Below the pieces are notes generated by a model. That model saw only the letters and a list, made by a program, of their open reading frames with translations, made no database searches and was not told the origin of the DNA. The position numbers were made by a program, and so were the translations under genes. A stretch of DNA of 64,000 nt from contig NZ_CP015880.1 in the NCBI RefSeq assembly GCF_000697965.2, positions 248,001 through 312,000 of the forward strand, in the 5' to 3' direction. Shown piece after piece: positions 44,865 through 53,307 of the stretch; position 1 is the first letter of the stretch; every line of letters starts with the position of its first letter. This DNA is from Ensifer adhaerens. GTDB taxonomy: Bacteria; Pseudomonadota; Alphaproteobacteria; Rhizobiales; Rhizobiaceae.

Positions 44865-46271
44865 GTGACGGACATCGGCATGCAAAGCGAAGGCCAGAAA
44901 ACGAGCACGGGATCGACATCTCTGGCGGCACTTGCCGGCCTGGTCGAACGCTATGCCAAACCCGAATTCTCGATCGCGCCCGGCGGTCACGTCCAGACGA
45001 TCTCGCCTGGCCACTATACGGTGACTGGCCTGTCGCGGCATGTCCGGCTCGGCGATTTCGTCGCCCACAAGAGCGTCACCGGAACCCATCTCGGCGAGGT
45101 CGTTCGGGTCGAGCCGGAGCGGGTGGTCGTCTGCCCGATCGAGCCCGGCGATCCGATCGGCATCCACGACACGGTCATTCGCAAGGGCGCCTTCCGTGTC
45201 GCGCCGACCGACCAATGGTGCGGCCGCGCGATCAATGCGCTCGGCGAGCCGATCGATGGTCTCGGACCTCTCCAGCAGGGCGACGTGCGCCGCTCGATCA
45301 CCAACACCGCGCCGCCGTCGATGACGCGCAAGCGAGTCGAGAAGGGCTTCCTGACCGGCGTGCGCGCGATCGACATTTTTTCGCCGCTCTGCCTTGGCCA
45401 GCGTCTCGGCATCTTTGCCGGTTCGGGCGTCGGTAAGTCGACGCTGCTCTCCATGCTGGCGCGCGCCGATGCCTTCGACAAGGTGGTGATCGCGCTGGTC
45501 GGCGAACGTGGCCGTGAAGTGCGCGAATTCATCGAGGATACGCTGGGCGATAATCTGGCGAAGTCCGTCGCGGTCGTCGCGACCAGCGACGAAAGCCCGA
45601 TGCTGCGCAAGATGGCGCCGCTGACCGCCGTCACCATCGCCGAGCATTATCGTGACAACGGCGACAATGTTCTTCTGATCGTCGACAGCGTCACCCGCTT
45701 CGCCCACGCGATCCGCGAGGTCGCAACCGCGTCCGGCGAGCCGCCGATCGCGCGCGGCTATCCGGCCTCGGTCTTCACCGAACTGCCGCGCCTTCTGGAG
45801 CGCGCCGGCCCCGGCACCGAAGGCGCCGGCACGATCACGGCGATCATCTCCATCCTCGTCGACGGCGACAACCACAACGATCCCGTCGCCGACTCGACGC
45901 GCGGTATCCTCGATGGGCACATCGTGCTCGAGCGCAGTCTTGCGGAGGAGGGGCGGTATCCGCCGATCAATCCGCTCGCCTCTATCTCGCGCCTGGCGCG
46001 CAAGGCCTGGACCCCCGACCAGGAGAAGCTGGTCTCGCGCCTGAAGGCGCTGATCCACCGCTTCGAAGAGACCCGCGACCTTCGCCTGATCGGCGGCTAT
46101 CGCCCGGGTGGCGATCCGGATCTCGACATGGCGATCAAGCAGGTGCCGGTCATCTACGAGGTACTGACGCAGACCGCCGGTGAGCGCCCGGCACAGGATG
46201 CCTTTTCCGATCTCGCCAACGCGCTGAAGGCGGCGGCGATGGGCAATCAGCCGGGTGCGAGAGCGAGGTGA
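44865..46271 (+). CDS. fliI: Flagellum-specific ATPase FliI
   Basis: This 468-aa ATPase has the Walker A motif GSGVGKSTLL near residue 185, Walker B NVLLIVDSVTRFAHA and the F1-beta-like RGYPASVFTELPRLLERAG. It powers unloading of export substrates at the flagellar type III gate. GTG 44865 is chosen; ATG 44880 is an alternative. Its stop overlaps the next gene by one base. Confidence 0.95.
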   Translation: MTDIGMQSEGQKTSTGSTSLAALAGLVERYAKPEFSIAPGGHVQTISPGHYTVTGLSRHVRLGDFVAHKSVTGTHLGEVVRVEPERVVVCPIEPGDPIGIHDTVIRKGAFRVAPTDQWCGRAINALGEPIDGLGPLQQGDVRRSITNTAPPSMTRKRVEKGFLTGVRAIDIFSPLCLGQRLGIFAGSGVGKSTLLSMLARADAFDKVVIALVGERGREVREFIEDTLGDNLAKSVAVVATSDESPMLRKMAPLTAVTIAEHYRDNGDNVLLIVDSVTRFAHAIREVATASGEPPIARGYPASVFTELPRLLERAGPGTEGAGTITAIISILVDGDNHNDPVADSTRGILDGHIVLERSLAEEGRYPPINPLASISRLARKAWTPDQEKLVSRLKALIHRFEETRDLRLIGGYRPGGDPDLDMAIKQVPVIYEVLTQTAGERPAQDAFSDLANALKAAAMGNQPGARAR

Positions 46272-46825
46272 TGACCATGACCGATTATGATGCGGACGAG
46301 ATGGTACATCAGCGCAAGCGCAGCCGCATGCCGATGACCGACAAGTTCCTGGCCGCGACCGGCGTGGCGCTTGCCGCTTTCGCGACCTTCTTTCCCTGGT
46401 ATGCCTTCTTCCACCAGGACAAGTTCACCATGCCGCCTTTGTGGCAGGGCTCTACCCGTGATCTGCCGGAACGCACCGCGCGCAACGTCGTCTCGGTTTC
46501 TCCGCTCGCCATGCCCGACGCGGACGGCGACACCGTGGCCGCCATCGACCAGTTGACGACGGCGACCGTGCCGGGCATCGGCGCTGGTCCGGGACCGGAA
46601 GGTACGGCTGCCGAAGAGGGACTGTCGCAGCCCTTTCCCGGCAAGTCCGGCTTCAAGCTGATGCATGTCGCCAACGGCCGGGCGCTGATCGAGGATGCCA
46701 GCGGCATGTATATCGTGCGCATCGGCTCGGTTCTGCCCGACAACACGCGTCTTGCCACGCTCGAGCAGCGGGATGGCCACTGGGTCATGATCACCTCGTC
46801 CGGCGAAATGTACCAGGCCAACTGA
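46271..46825 (+). CDS. Membrane-anchored hypothetical flagellar-locus protein (184 aa)
   Basis: The protein has a basic cytoplasmic N-terminus (HQRKRSRMPMTDK), one membrane helix (FLAATGVALAAFATFFPWYAFF, about 26-47) and an external part ending with a small beta-rich domain (GFKLMHVANGRALIEDASGMYIVRIGSVLPDNTRLATLEQRDGHWVMITSSGEMYQ). It starts at ATG 46271, overlapping the fliI stop. It is placed between fliI and flgB in the rod operon. I do not recognise a named family. Confidence 0.82.
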   Translation: MTMTDYDADEMVHQRKRSRMPMTDKFLAATGVALAAFATFFPWYAFFHQDKFTMPPLWQGSTRDLPERTARNVVSVSPLAMPDADGDTVAAIDQLTTATVPGIGAGPGPEGTAAEEGLSQPFPGKSGFKLMHVANGRALIEDASGMYIVRIGSVLPDNTRLATLEQRDGHWVMITSSGEMYQAN

Positions 46826-47004
46826 CGTAGACCCGCATTCCTTGCCCGTGACCGCCGCGCCATCTCTGACGGATGACGCGGCTTTCCGTCTTTTGCAGGC
46901 GATCTCCGACAGCAGAGGCCCCGATCCCTTGGGCATCGCTTTCCGACGAAAGTCCCACGCAAGATTACCGGCCTAGGTTCGCATCACCAAGCATGGAGCT
47001 TTTG

Positions 47005-47385
47005 ATGCAACCGATTCAGCTTTTCGAACTCGCGTCCCGGCAGGCCCAGTGGCTGACCGTTCGCCAGAACGTGGTGGCCGGCAACATCGCCAATGCGAAC
47101 ACGCCGCACTACAAGGCCAAGGACGTCAAGCCGTTCGAAAGCGTGCTGCAGGACGCCGGCATCCAGATGGCGGCGACCAACAAGATGCACTTCACGGACG
47201 GCCTCGCAGCCTCTCAGGTGGCTGAAGTCGGCATGGTCGACGGTGTGCAGATCCAGCAATCCGGCAACAGCGTCGCGATCGAGCAGGAAATGATGAAGAC
47301 CGGCGAAATCAAGCGCGACTACGAGCTCTCCGCCGGCCTTGTGAAGGCCTTTCACCGAATGATGCTAATGGCGGTACGGAAGTAA
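47005..47385 (+). CDS. flgB: Flagellar proximal rod protein FlgB
   Basis: This 126-aa protein has the rod motif [27 protein letters not shown] 47005 is chosen because GGAG lies 6 bases upstream; the frame extends to 46873, and ATG 46993 is an alternative without a ribosome binding site. It begins the flgB-flgC-fliE-flgG-flgA-flgI-motE-flgH-fliL-fliP series. Confidence 0.93.
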   Translation: MQPIQLFELASRQAQWLTVRQNVVAGNIANANTPHYKAKDVKPFESVLQDAGIQMAATNKMHFTDGLAASQVAEVGMVDGVQIQQSGNSVAIEQEMMKTGEIKRDYELSAGLVKAFHRMMLMAVRK

Positions 47386-47390
47386 GAACC

Positions 47391-47810
47391 ATGGATCCAT
47401 TGACCTCGGCCCTCAAGGTATCGGCCTCCGGCCTGCAGGCGGAATCGACTCGCCTGCGCATCGTCTCCGAAAACATCGCCAACGCCCGCTCCACCGGCGA
47501 TACGCCGGGCGCGGATCCCTATCGCCGCAAGACCATCAGCTTTGCAGCCGAAGTGGACCGCGCAAGCGGCGCCTCGCTGGTCGAGATTGAGCGGCAGGGC
47601 ACGGACGATTCGGATTTCAACATCGAGTTCGATCCGGGCAATCCGGCCGCCAACGAAAAGGGCATGGTCAAGCTGCCGAACGTCAACATCCTGGTGGAGA
47701 TGGCCGATATGCGCGAAGCCAACCGCGCCTATGAGGCGAACCTCCAGACCATCAAGCAGTCCCGCGACCTGATTTCCCAGACAATCGACCTGTTGAGAGC
47801 CTCGCAATAA
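47391..47810 (+). CDS. flgC: Flagellar proximal rod protein FlgC
   Basis: This 139-aa protein has [24 protein letters not shown] near the start and [34 protein letters not shown] at the end, both typical of FlgC. It builds the proximal rod after type III export. It follows flgB by 5 bases and overlaps fliE by one. Confidence 0.94.
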   Translation: MDPLTSALKVSASGLQAESTRLRIVSENIANARSTGDTPGADPYRRKTISFAAEVDRASGASLVEIERQGTDDSDFNIEFDPGNPAANEKGMVKLPNVNILVEMADMREANRAYEANLQTIKQSRDLISQTIDLLRASQ

Positions 47811-48151
47811 TGATCGATGCAGTTAAATCCCTCGGCGCCTTCTCGGTCACCAAAGAGACCGACGGCACCCACTCCACGTCATCCTCGTCGTCGATCTTCG
47901 GCATGCCGGCCGCCACCCAGGGCGTGCCGCAGGGGCAGAGCTTCGCTTCGGTTCTCGGCGACATGGCAAGCGACGCCATCGGCGCCATGAAGAAGGCCGA
48001 AGGCATGTCACTCGACGGCATTCGCGGCCAGGCAAACACCCGTGAGGTCGTCGATGCGGTGATGAGCGCCGAACAGTCGCTGCAGACCGCGATCGCGATC
48101 CGCGACAAGGTGGTCACCGCCTACCTCGAAATCGCGCGCATGCAGATCTGA
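47810..48151 (+). CDS. fliE: Flagellar hook-basal body protein FliE
   Basis: This 113-aa protein has the conserved FliE C-terminus ([37 protein letters not shown]). FliE connects the MS ring to the rod. It starts at the flgC stop codon and is followed by flgG after 11 bases. Confidence 0.93.
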   Translation: MIDAVKSLGAFSVTKETDGTHSTSSSSSIFGMPAATQGVPQGQSFASVLGDMASDAIGAMKKAEGMSLDGIRGQANTREVVDAVMSAEQSLQTAIAIRDKVVTAYLEIARMQI

Positions 48152-48162
48152 AGGAACGAGAC

Positions 48163-48951
48163 ATGAAGGCCCTTTCCATTGCCGCCACCGGCATGAACGC
48201 CCAGCAGCTGAACCTCGAAGTCATCGCGAACAACATCGCGAACATCAACACGACGGGTTACAAGCGCGCGCGCGCCGAGTTCTCCGATCTGCTTTATCAA
48301 ACCGAACGCGCCCAGGGCGTGCCGAACCGCTCCAACCAGGCGATCGTTCCGGAAGGCGCGATCATCGGTCTCGGCGTGCAGACGGCGGCCGTACGTAACC
48401 TTCACATCCAGGGCAGCATGGTTTCGACCGGCAACGAGTACGACCTGGCGCTGATCGGTCGTGGCTGGTTCCAGGTCGAGACGCCCGATGGCGAGACAGT
48501 CTATACCCGTGCCGGCGCCTTCAACAAGAATGCGCAAGGCCAGCTCGTGACGATCGACGGCTACACCGTTGTTCCGGGCATCACCGTTCCGCAGGACGCG
48601 ACCGACATCGTCTTCACGAGCTCCGGCCAGGTGATGGTGCGCATCGGCAACGACCCCGCCATGCAGGAAATCGGCCAGCTGACGATCGCCAACTTCGTCA
48701 ACGAGGCGGGCCTCGAGCCGCAGGGCGAAAACCTCTTCAAGCAGACGCCGGCCTCCGGCGACGCGATCGTCGGCACGCCTGCCGATCCGGGCTTCGCGCA
48801 GATCAAGCAGAAGTATCTCGAAGCGTCCAACGTCGATCCGGTCAAGGAAATCACCGACCTGATCTCGGCGCAGCGCGCCTACGAGATGAACTCCAAGATC
48901 ATTCAGGCCGCCGATGAAATGGCGGCCACGGTGAGCAAGAACCTCAGGTAA
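48163..48951 (+). CDS. flgG: Flagellar distal rod protein FlgG
   Basis: This 262-aa protein matches Flg[24 protein letters not shown] near residue 30 and the tail [36 protein letters not shown]. It builds the distal rod inside the P and L rings. The length is standard. Confidence 0.96.
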   Translation: MKALSIAATGMNAQQLNLEVIANNIANINTTGYKRARAEFSDLLYQTERAQGVPNRSNQAIVPEGAIIGLGVQTAAVRNLHIQGSMVSTGNEYDLALIGRGWFQVETPDGETVYTRAGAFNKNAQGQLVTIDGYTVVPGITVPQDATDIVFTSSGQVMVRIGNDPAMQEIGQLTIANFVNEAGLEPQGENLFKQTPASGDAIVGTPADPGFAQIKQKYLEASNVDPVKEITDLISAQRAYEMNSKIIQAADEMAATVSKNLR

Positions 48952-48968
48952 CGAAAGAGGGGGCAAAC

Positions 48969-49478
48969 ATGACGTTTCGCCGATCCGCAGACATCAAGGC
49001 TTCGAAGGCCGGCCGCGCCAGCGCGCGGCGGCTGGTGGCTGGCGCGCTCTTCGCCGCCGCTTTCCTGTTGCCTTCGGCAGGTTATGCGGAACGGTTGACG
49101 GCGGTGATCCCCACGCAGACCATCTATCCGGGCGAAACCGTCGATGCGAGCCGCGTCGAAGTCGTCGACGTCACCAACCCTGATCTCGCCGACGGCTACA
49201 TCAGAACCCTGGGCGAGATCGACGGCAAGGTCACCAAGCGCACGCTTCTTCCCGGCCGGGTGATCTTGGCGAGCGCGCTTCGCGAGCAATATGCCGTCGA
49301 GCGCGGTTCGACCGTGCGCCTCGTCTTTAGCAATGGCGGCCTGACCATCAGCGCTGCCGGATCGCCGCTCCAGGACGCCGCCGTCGGCGAACTGATCCGG
49401 GCGCGCAACATCGATACCGGCGTCATCGTTTCCGGAACGGTGATGGCCGACGGCACTGTCCATGTGGTGGCGAAATGA
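48969..49478 (+). CDS. flgA: Flagellar P-ring assembly chaperone FlgA
   Basis: This 169-aa protein has a long signal region (to about residue 40, SAGYA) and a SAF-like C-terminal domain (VIPTQTIYPGETVDASRVEVVDVTN, RVILASALREQYAVERGSTVRLVF). FlgA helps FlgI assemble into the P ring in the periplasm. It overlaps flgI by 4 bases. Confidence 0.93.
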   Translation: MTFRRSADIKASKAGRASARRLVAGALFAAAFLLPSAGYAERLTAVIPTQTIYPGETVDASRVEVVDVTNPDLADGYIRTLGEIDGKVTKRTLLPGRVILASALREQYAVERGSTVRLVFSNGGLTISAAGSPLQDAAVGELIRARNIDTGVIVSGTVMADGTVHVVAK

Positions 49479-50590
49479 AAATGCTTGCATGCAAATGGTT
49501 CCTGTCGCTGGCTGTCGCGTTCTCCATGGCGCTGACGCCCGCCTTCGGCGCATCCAGGATCAAGGACGTCGCCTCGCTTCAGGCGGGCCGTGACAACCAG
49601 CTTATCGGATACGGCCTCGTCGTCGGCCTGCAGGGCACGGGCGACAGCCTGCGCTCGTCGCCGTTCACCGACCAGTCGATCCGCGCGATGCTGCAAAATC
49701 TCGGCATCTCCACCCAGGGCGGCGAGTCCCGGACGCGCAACGTCGCGGCCGTACTGGTGACGGCGAACCTGCCGCCTTTCGCCAGCCCCGGCAGCCGCGT
49801 CGACGTGACCGTCGGCTCGCTCGGCGACAGCACGTCGCTGCGCGGCGGCACGCTGGTCATGACCTCGCTTTCGGGTGCAGACGGCCAGATCTATGCGGTC
49901 GCGCAAGGCTCCGTCGTCGTCACCGGCTTCAACGCGCAGGGCGACGCCGCAACCCTCAACCAGGGTGTCACGACGTCCGGTCGCGTGCCGAACGGCGCCA
50001 TCATCGAGCGTGAGCTGCCGTCGAAGTTCAAGGACGGCTTCAACCTCGTGCTGCAGCTGCGCAATCCTGATTTCTCGACCGCCGTCGGCATGGCCGCAGC
50101 GATCAACAAATACGCGGCCCAGCAATATGGCGGCCGCATTGCGGAAGCGCGCGACAGCCAGGCCGTTCTCGTCGAAAAGCCGAAGATGGCGGACCTCGCG
50201 CGGCTGATGGCCGACATCGAAAACATCGTCATCGAGACCGACGTGCCTGCGCGCGTCGTCATCAACGAACGCACCGGCACGATCGTCATCGGCCAGGATG
50301 TCCGGGTCAACGAGGTGGCGGTCAGCTACGGAACATTGACCGTGGAAGTCAGCGAGACGCCGACAGTGGTGCAGCCGCTGCCCTTCTCGCGCGGGCAGAC
50401 GGTGATGGAACCGAACACGACGATCAACGCGCAGTCCGACGGCGGCACGGTGGCGATCCTCAACGGTTCGAGCCTTCGCTCGCTCGTCGCCGGACTCAAC
50501 AACATCGGCGTCAAGCCGGACGGCATCATCGCCATCCTGCAGAGCATCAAGACGGCCGGTGCCCTCCAGGCGGAGCTCGTGCTGCAATGA
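49475..50590 (+). CDS. flgI: Flagellar P-ring protein FlgI
   Basis: This 371-aa precursor has a signal peptide ending in PAFGA (about residue 28) and the FlgI pattern SRIKDVASLQAGRDNQLIGYGLVVGLQGTGDS...FTDQSIRAMLQNLG. It forms the P ring in the peptidoglycan layer. It overlaps flgA and motE by 4 bases each. Confidence 0.95.
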   Translation: MKMLACKWFLSLAVAFSMALTPAFGASRIKDVASLQAGRDNQLIGYGLVVGLQGTGDSLRSSPFTDQSIRAMLQNLGISTQGGESRTRNVAAVLVTANLPPFASPGSRVDVTVGSLGDSTSLRGGTLVMTSLSGADGQIYAVAQGSVVVTGFNAQGDAATLNQGVTTSGRVPNGAIIERELPSKFKDGFNLVLQLRNPDFSTAVGMAAAINKYAAQQYGGRIAEARDSQAVLVEKPKMADLARLMADIENIVIETDVPARVVINERTGTIVIGQDVRVNEVAVSYGTLTVEVSETPTVVQPLPFSRGQTVMEPNTTINAQSDGGTVAILNGSSLRSLVAGLNNIGVKPDGIIAILQSIKTAGALQAELVLQ

Positions 50591-51126
50591 TCGCAAACGA
50601 CAATCATTCTCTCGGCCGGACCCGCAGGCTGCTGCTCGCCGCGGCGGCTGTCGCGTCCATGCTTTCGATGCCGGGCGCCTTTGCCCAGGACGTCACGGCG
50701 CCGCCCGCAAGCGACGCGACCCAGAACGAGATCCAGCAGTTCTGCACCAACATCGCCGACGCCGCGCGCGACCAGCGTTATGTGCTGCAGCGCAAGGATC
50801 TCGAAACGCTGCAGGCAAGCATCGACGAGCGCATCGCCACGCTCGAAAAGCGCCGCGAGGAATACGAAGACTGGCTGAACCGCCGCAACGATTTCCTGAA
50901 ACAGGCGGAACTCAACCTCGTCGGCATCTACAAGACGATGAAGCCGGACGCAGCCGCCGGCAAGCTTGAGATGGTGAGGCCCGAGATTGCCGCCGCCATC
51001 GTCATGCAGCTGCCACCGCGCCAGTCATCGCTGATCCTGAGCGAAATGAGCGATGAGAAGGCGGCGATCCTTACCAACATCATCTCGAGCGCCAGCGACC
51101 CGAACACCTCGAAGGAACCATCATGA
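50587..51126 (+). CDS. motE: MotC chaperone MotE
   Basis: This 179-aa protein has a signal peptide (to AFAQ, near residue 34), a coiled-coil (LETLQASIDERIATLEKRREEYEDWLNRRNDFLKQ) and a MgtE-N-like helical end (LEMVRPEIAAAIVMQLPPRQSSLILSEMSDEKAAILTNII). In S. meliloti MotE is a periplasmic chaperone specific for MotC. It lies between flgI and flgH with overlaps of 4 bases on both sides. Confidence 0.9.
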   Translation: MIANDNHSLGRTRRLLLAAAAVASMLSMPGAFAQDVTAPPASDATQNEIQQFCTNIADAARDQRYVLQRKDLETLQASIDERIATLEKRREEYEDWLNRRNDFLKQAELNLVGIYKTMKPDAAAGKLEMVRPEIAAAIVMQLPPRQSSLILSEMSDEKAAILTNIISSASDPNTSKEPS

Positions 51127-51836
51127 AAACGCGTCTAACGGCTATACTGACCGGGGCCGCCCTCCTTGCGGGATGTCAGAACCAAGCGCTCAACGAAATC
51201 GGCCGCGCGCCGTCGATGAGCCCGATCGGCAGCGGTCTGCAATATTCGCAGACGCCGCAGCTCGCCATGTATCCGAAGCAGCCGCGCCAGATGGTGAATG
51301 GCTATTCGTTGTGGAACGACCAGCAGGCAGCGCTCTTCAAGGACGCGCGCGCGATCAATGTCGGCGATATCCTGACGGTCGACATCAAGATCAACGAAGG
51401 CGCAACCTTCGACAACAAGACGGACCGTAGCCGCAAGAACTCGAGTGGCTTCAACGTCGGCGCCAGCGGCAAGTCTCAGACGAGCGATTTCGGCTGGTCC
51501 GGCGACCTGAAATACGGCTCGAATACCAAGACCGAAGGTGACGGCACGACGGAGCGTTCGGAAAAGCTGCGGGTGCTCGTTGCCGCCGTTGTCACCGGCG
51601 TTCTCGAAAACGGCAACCTGTTGATCAGCGGTTCGCAAGAAGTGCGGGTCAACCACGAGCTGCGCATCCTGAACGTCGCCGGTATCGTCCGGCCGCGGGA
51701 CGTCGATGCCGACAACGTCATCTCCTACGACCGCATCGCCGAGGCGCGCATCTCCTATGGCGGCCGTGGTCGCCTGACCGAAGTGCAGCAGCCGCCCTAC
51801 GGCCAGCAGTTCATGGATCTATTTTCGCCGATCTGA
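51123..51836 (+). CDS. flgH: Flagellar L-ring lipoprotein FlgH
   Basis: This 237-aa lipoprotein has the lipobox LLAGC (Cys18) and the FlgH signature RAINVGDILTVDIKINEGATFDNKTDRS, ending with RLTEVQQPPYGQQFMDLFSPI. It builds the L ring in the outer membrane. It overlaps motE. Confidence 0.95.
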   Translation: MKTRLTAILTGAALLAGCQNQALNEIGRAPSMSPIGSGLQYSQTPQLAMYPKQPRQMVNGYSLWNDQQAALFKDARAINVGDILTVDIKINEGATFDNKTDRSRKNSSGFNVGASGKSQTSDFGWSGDLKYGSNTKTEGDGTTERSEKLRVLVAAVVTGVLENGNLLISGSQEVRVNHELRILNVAGIVRPRDVDADNVISYDRIAEARISYGGRGRLTEVQQPPYGQQFMDLFSPI

Positions 51837-51854
51837 TCGGCAGGGAACGGCAAG

Positions 51855-52349
51855 ATGGAAGAACTCGATTCCAACGCTCCGAAGCCGCCGTCGAAGGTGC
51901 TGACCATCGCGGCCATCGCCGTGCTGACGCTGCTTGCCGGCGGCGGCGGCTGGCTGGTGGGCGGCCTGCTCGCACCACCGCCTCCGAAGGAGCAGGTGGA
52001 AGCGACCAAGGAGCCGGCCGCCAATGCGACCGGCGAAGAAGGCCTGCCGAAGGTAGCGACCGAAGCGAACGGCGTCGTCCAGCTCGACCCGATCACCACC
52101 AACCTTGCCTATCCCTCTGAAAACTGGATCCGCCTGGAAGTGGCGCTGCAGTTCGACGGCCTGCCTGACCCCAAACTCGCCGAGCAGATCCACCAGGATA
52201 TCGCCGCCTACCTGAAAACCGTTTCCCTGCAACAAATCCAGGGACCACGCGGCTTTCAATATCTCCGGGATGACATCCAGGAGCGGGTTGACCTGCGCTC
52301 CGATGGGCGCGTAACCAATGTGATGTTCAGAACCTTCGTCATCCAATGA
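51855..52349 (+). CDS. fliL: Flagellar basal body protein FliL
   Basis: This 164-aa protein has one membrane helix near residues 15-38 (VLTIAAIAVLTLLAGGGGWLVGGLL) and a periplasmic domain (PITTNLAYPSENWIRLEVALQFDGL...GPRGFQYLRDDIQERVDLRSDGRV). FliL rings support the stators. It lies between flgH and fliP. Confidence 0.9.
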   Translation: MEELDSNAPKPPSKVLTIAAIAVLTLLAGGGGWLVGGLLAPPPPKEQVEATKEPAANATGEEGLPKVATEANGVVQLDPITTNLAYPSENWIRLEVALQFDGLPDPKLAEQIHQDIAAYLKTVSLQQIQGPRGFQYLRDDIQERVDLRSDGRVTNVMFRTFVIQ

Positions 52350-52357
52350 TTCGATAA

Positions 52358-53095
52358 ATGGTCCGGCTAGTCGCCTTTATAGTTGCCATGATGGCGATGT
52401 CCGGTATTGCCGGCGCCCAGAGCTTCCCCTCTGATATCCTGAATACGCCTATCGACGGCTCTGCCGCCTCGTGGATCATCCGCACCTTCGGTCTTCTGAC
52501 CGTGCTGTCGGTGGCCCCCGGCATCCTGATCATGGTCACCAGCTTTCCGCGCTTCGTGATTGCCTTTGCGATCCTGCGCACCGGCATGGGCCTGGCGACC
52601 ACGCCATCCAACATGATCATGGTTTCGCTGGCGCTGTTCATGACCTTCTATGTCATGGGGCCGACCTTCGATCGCGCCTGGCGGGACGGCATCGACCCGC
52701 TGATGAAGAACCAGATCACAGAGGCGGAGGCGATCCCCCGGATCACCGAGCCTTTCCGCGACTTCATGCTCGCCAATACGCGCGACAAGGACCTGCAGCT
52801 CTTCATCGACATCGCCAAGGAAAAGGGCCAGACGGTCGTCGTCGACGACAAGGTCGATCTGCGCGCGGTCGTGCCGGCCTTCATGATCTCGGAAATTCGC
52901 CGCGGCTTCGAAATCGGCTTCCTGATCATGCTGCCGTTCCTGGTGATCGATCTGATCGTCGCTACCATCACCATGGCCATGGGTATGATGATGCTGCCGC
53001 CGACGGCGATCTCGTTGCCGTTCAAGATTCTCTTCTTCGTCTTGATTGACGGCTGGAACCTCCTCGTCGGCAGTCTGGTGCGCTCCTTCAGTTAG
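52358..53095 (+). CDS. fliP: Flagellar export gate protein FliP
   Basis: This 245-aa protein has a signal-like N-terminus and the FliP pattern TFGLLTVLSVAPGILIMVTSFPRFVIAFAILRTGMGLATTPSNMIMVSLALFMTFYVMGP and later FLIMLPFLVIDLIVATITMAMGMMMLPPTAISLPFKILFFVLIDGWNLLVGSLVRSF. It forms the export pore. It is the last gene of the rod operon before a strong convergent terminator. Confidence 0.96.
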   Translation: MVRLVAFIVAMMAMSGIAGAQSFPSDILNTPIDGSAASWIIRTFGLLTVLSVAPGILIMVTSFPRFVIAFAILRTGMGLATTPSNMIMVSLALFMTFYVMGPTFDRAWRDGIDPLMKNQITEAEAIPRITEPFRDFMLANTRDKDLQLFIDIAKEKGQTVVVDDKVDLRAVVPAFMISEIRRGFEIGFLIMLPFLVIDLIVATITMAMGMMMLPPTAISLPFKILFFVLIDGWNLLVGSLVRSFS

Positions 53096-53257
53096 AGCTG
53101 TCGCACGGAGAGTGCGCGGCGCGCTAGCGACGGCGACAAATCAAAAGCTCAAAGAGAAGAGCCGCATCCCGAAAACCGCGATGCGCTTGCCTTCGGCGCA
53201 TGGCGCTCCGGATCATCCGCGCCATCGGGCTTTGCGATCCTCGAAACGGGACAACAA

Positions 53258-53290
53258 AAAAGGCAGCGCCGCGGCGCTGCCTTTTGTCTT
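53258..53290. terminator. Bidirectional terminator between fliP and the GT41 gene
   Basis: AAAAGGCAGCGCC (53258-53270) and GGCGCTGCCTTTT (53273-53285) form a 13-bp stem with A- and T-runs on the outside, suited to stop transcription from both sides. Confidence 0.85.
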
Positions 53291-53307
53291 TCAGGGATGA
53301 TCGCCGT

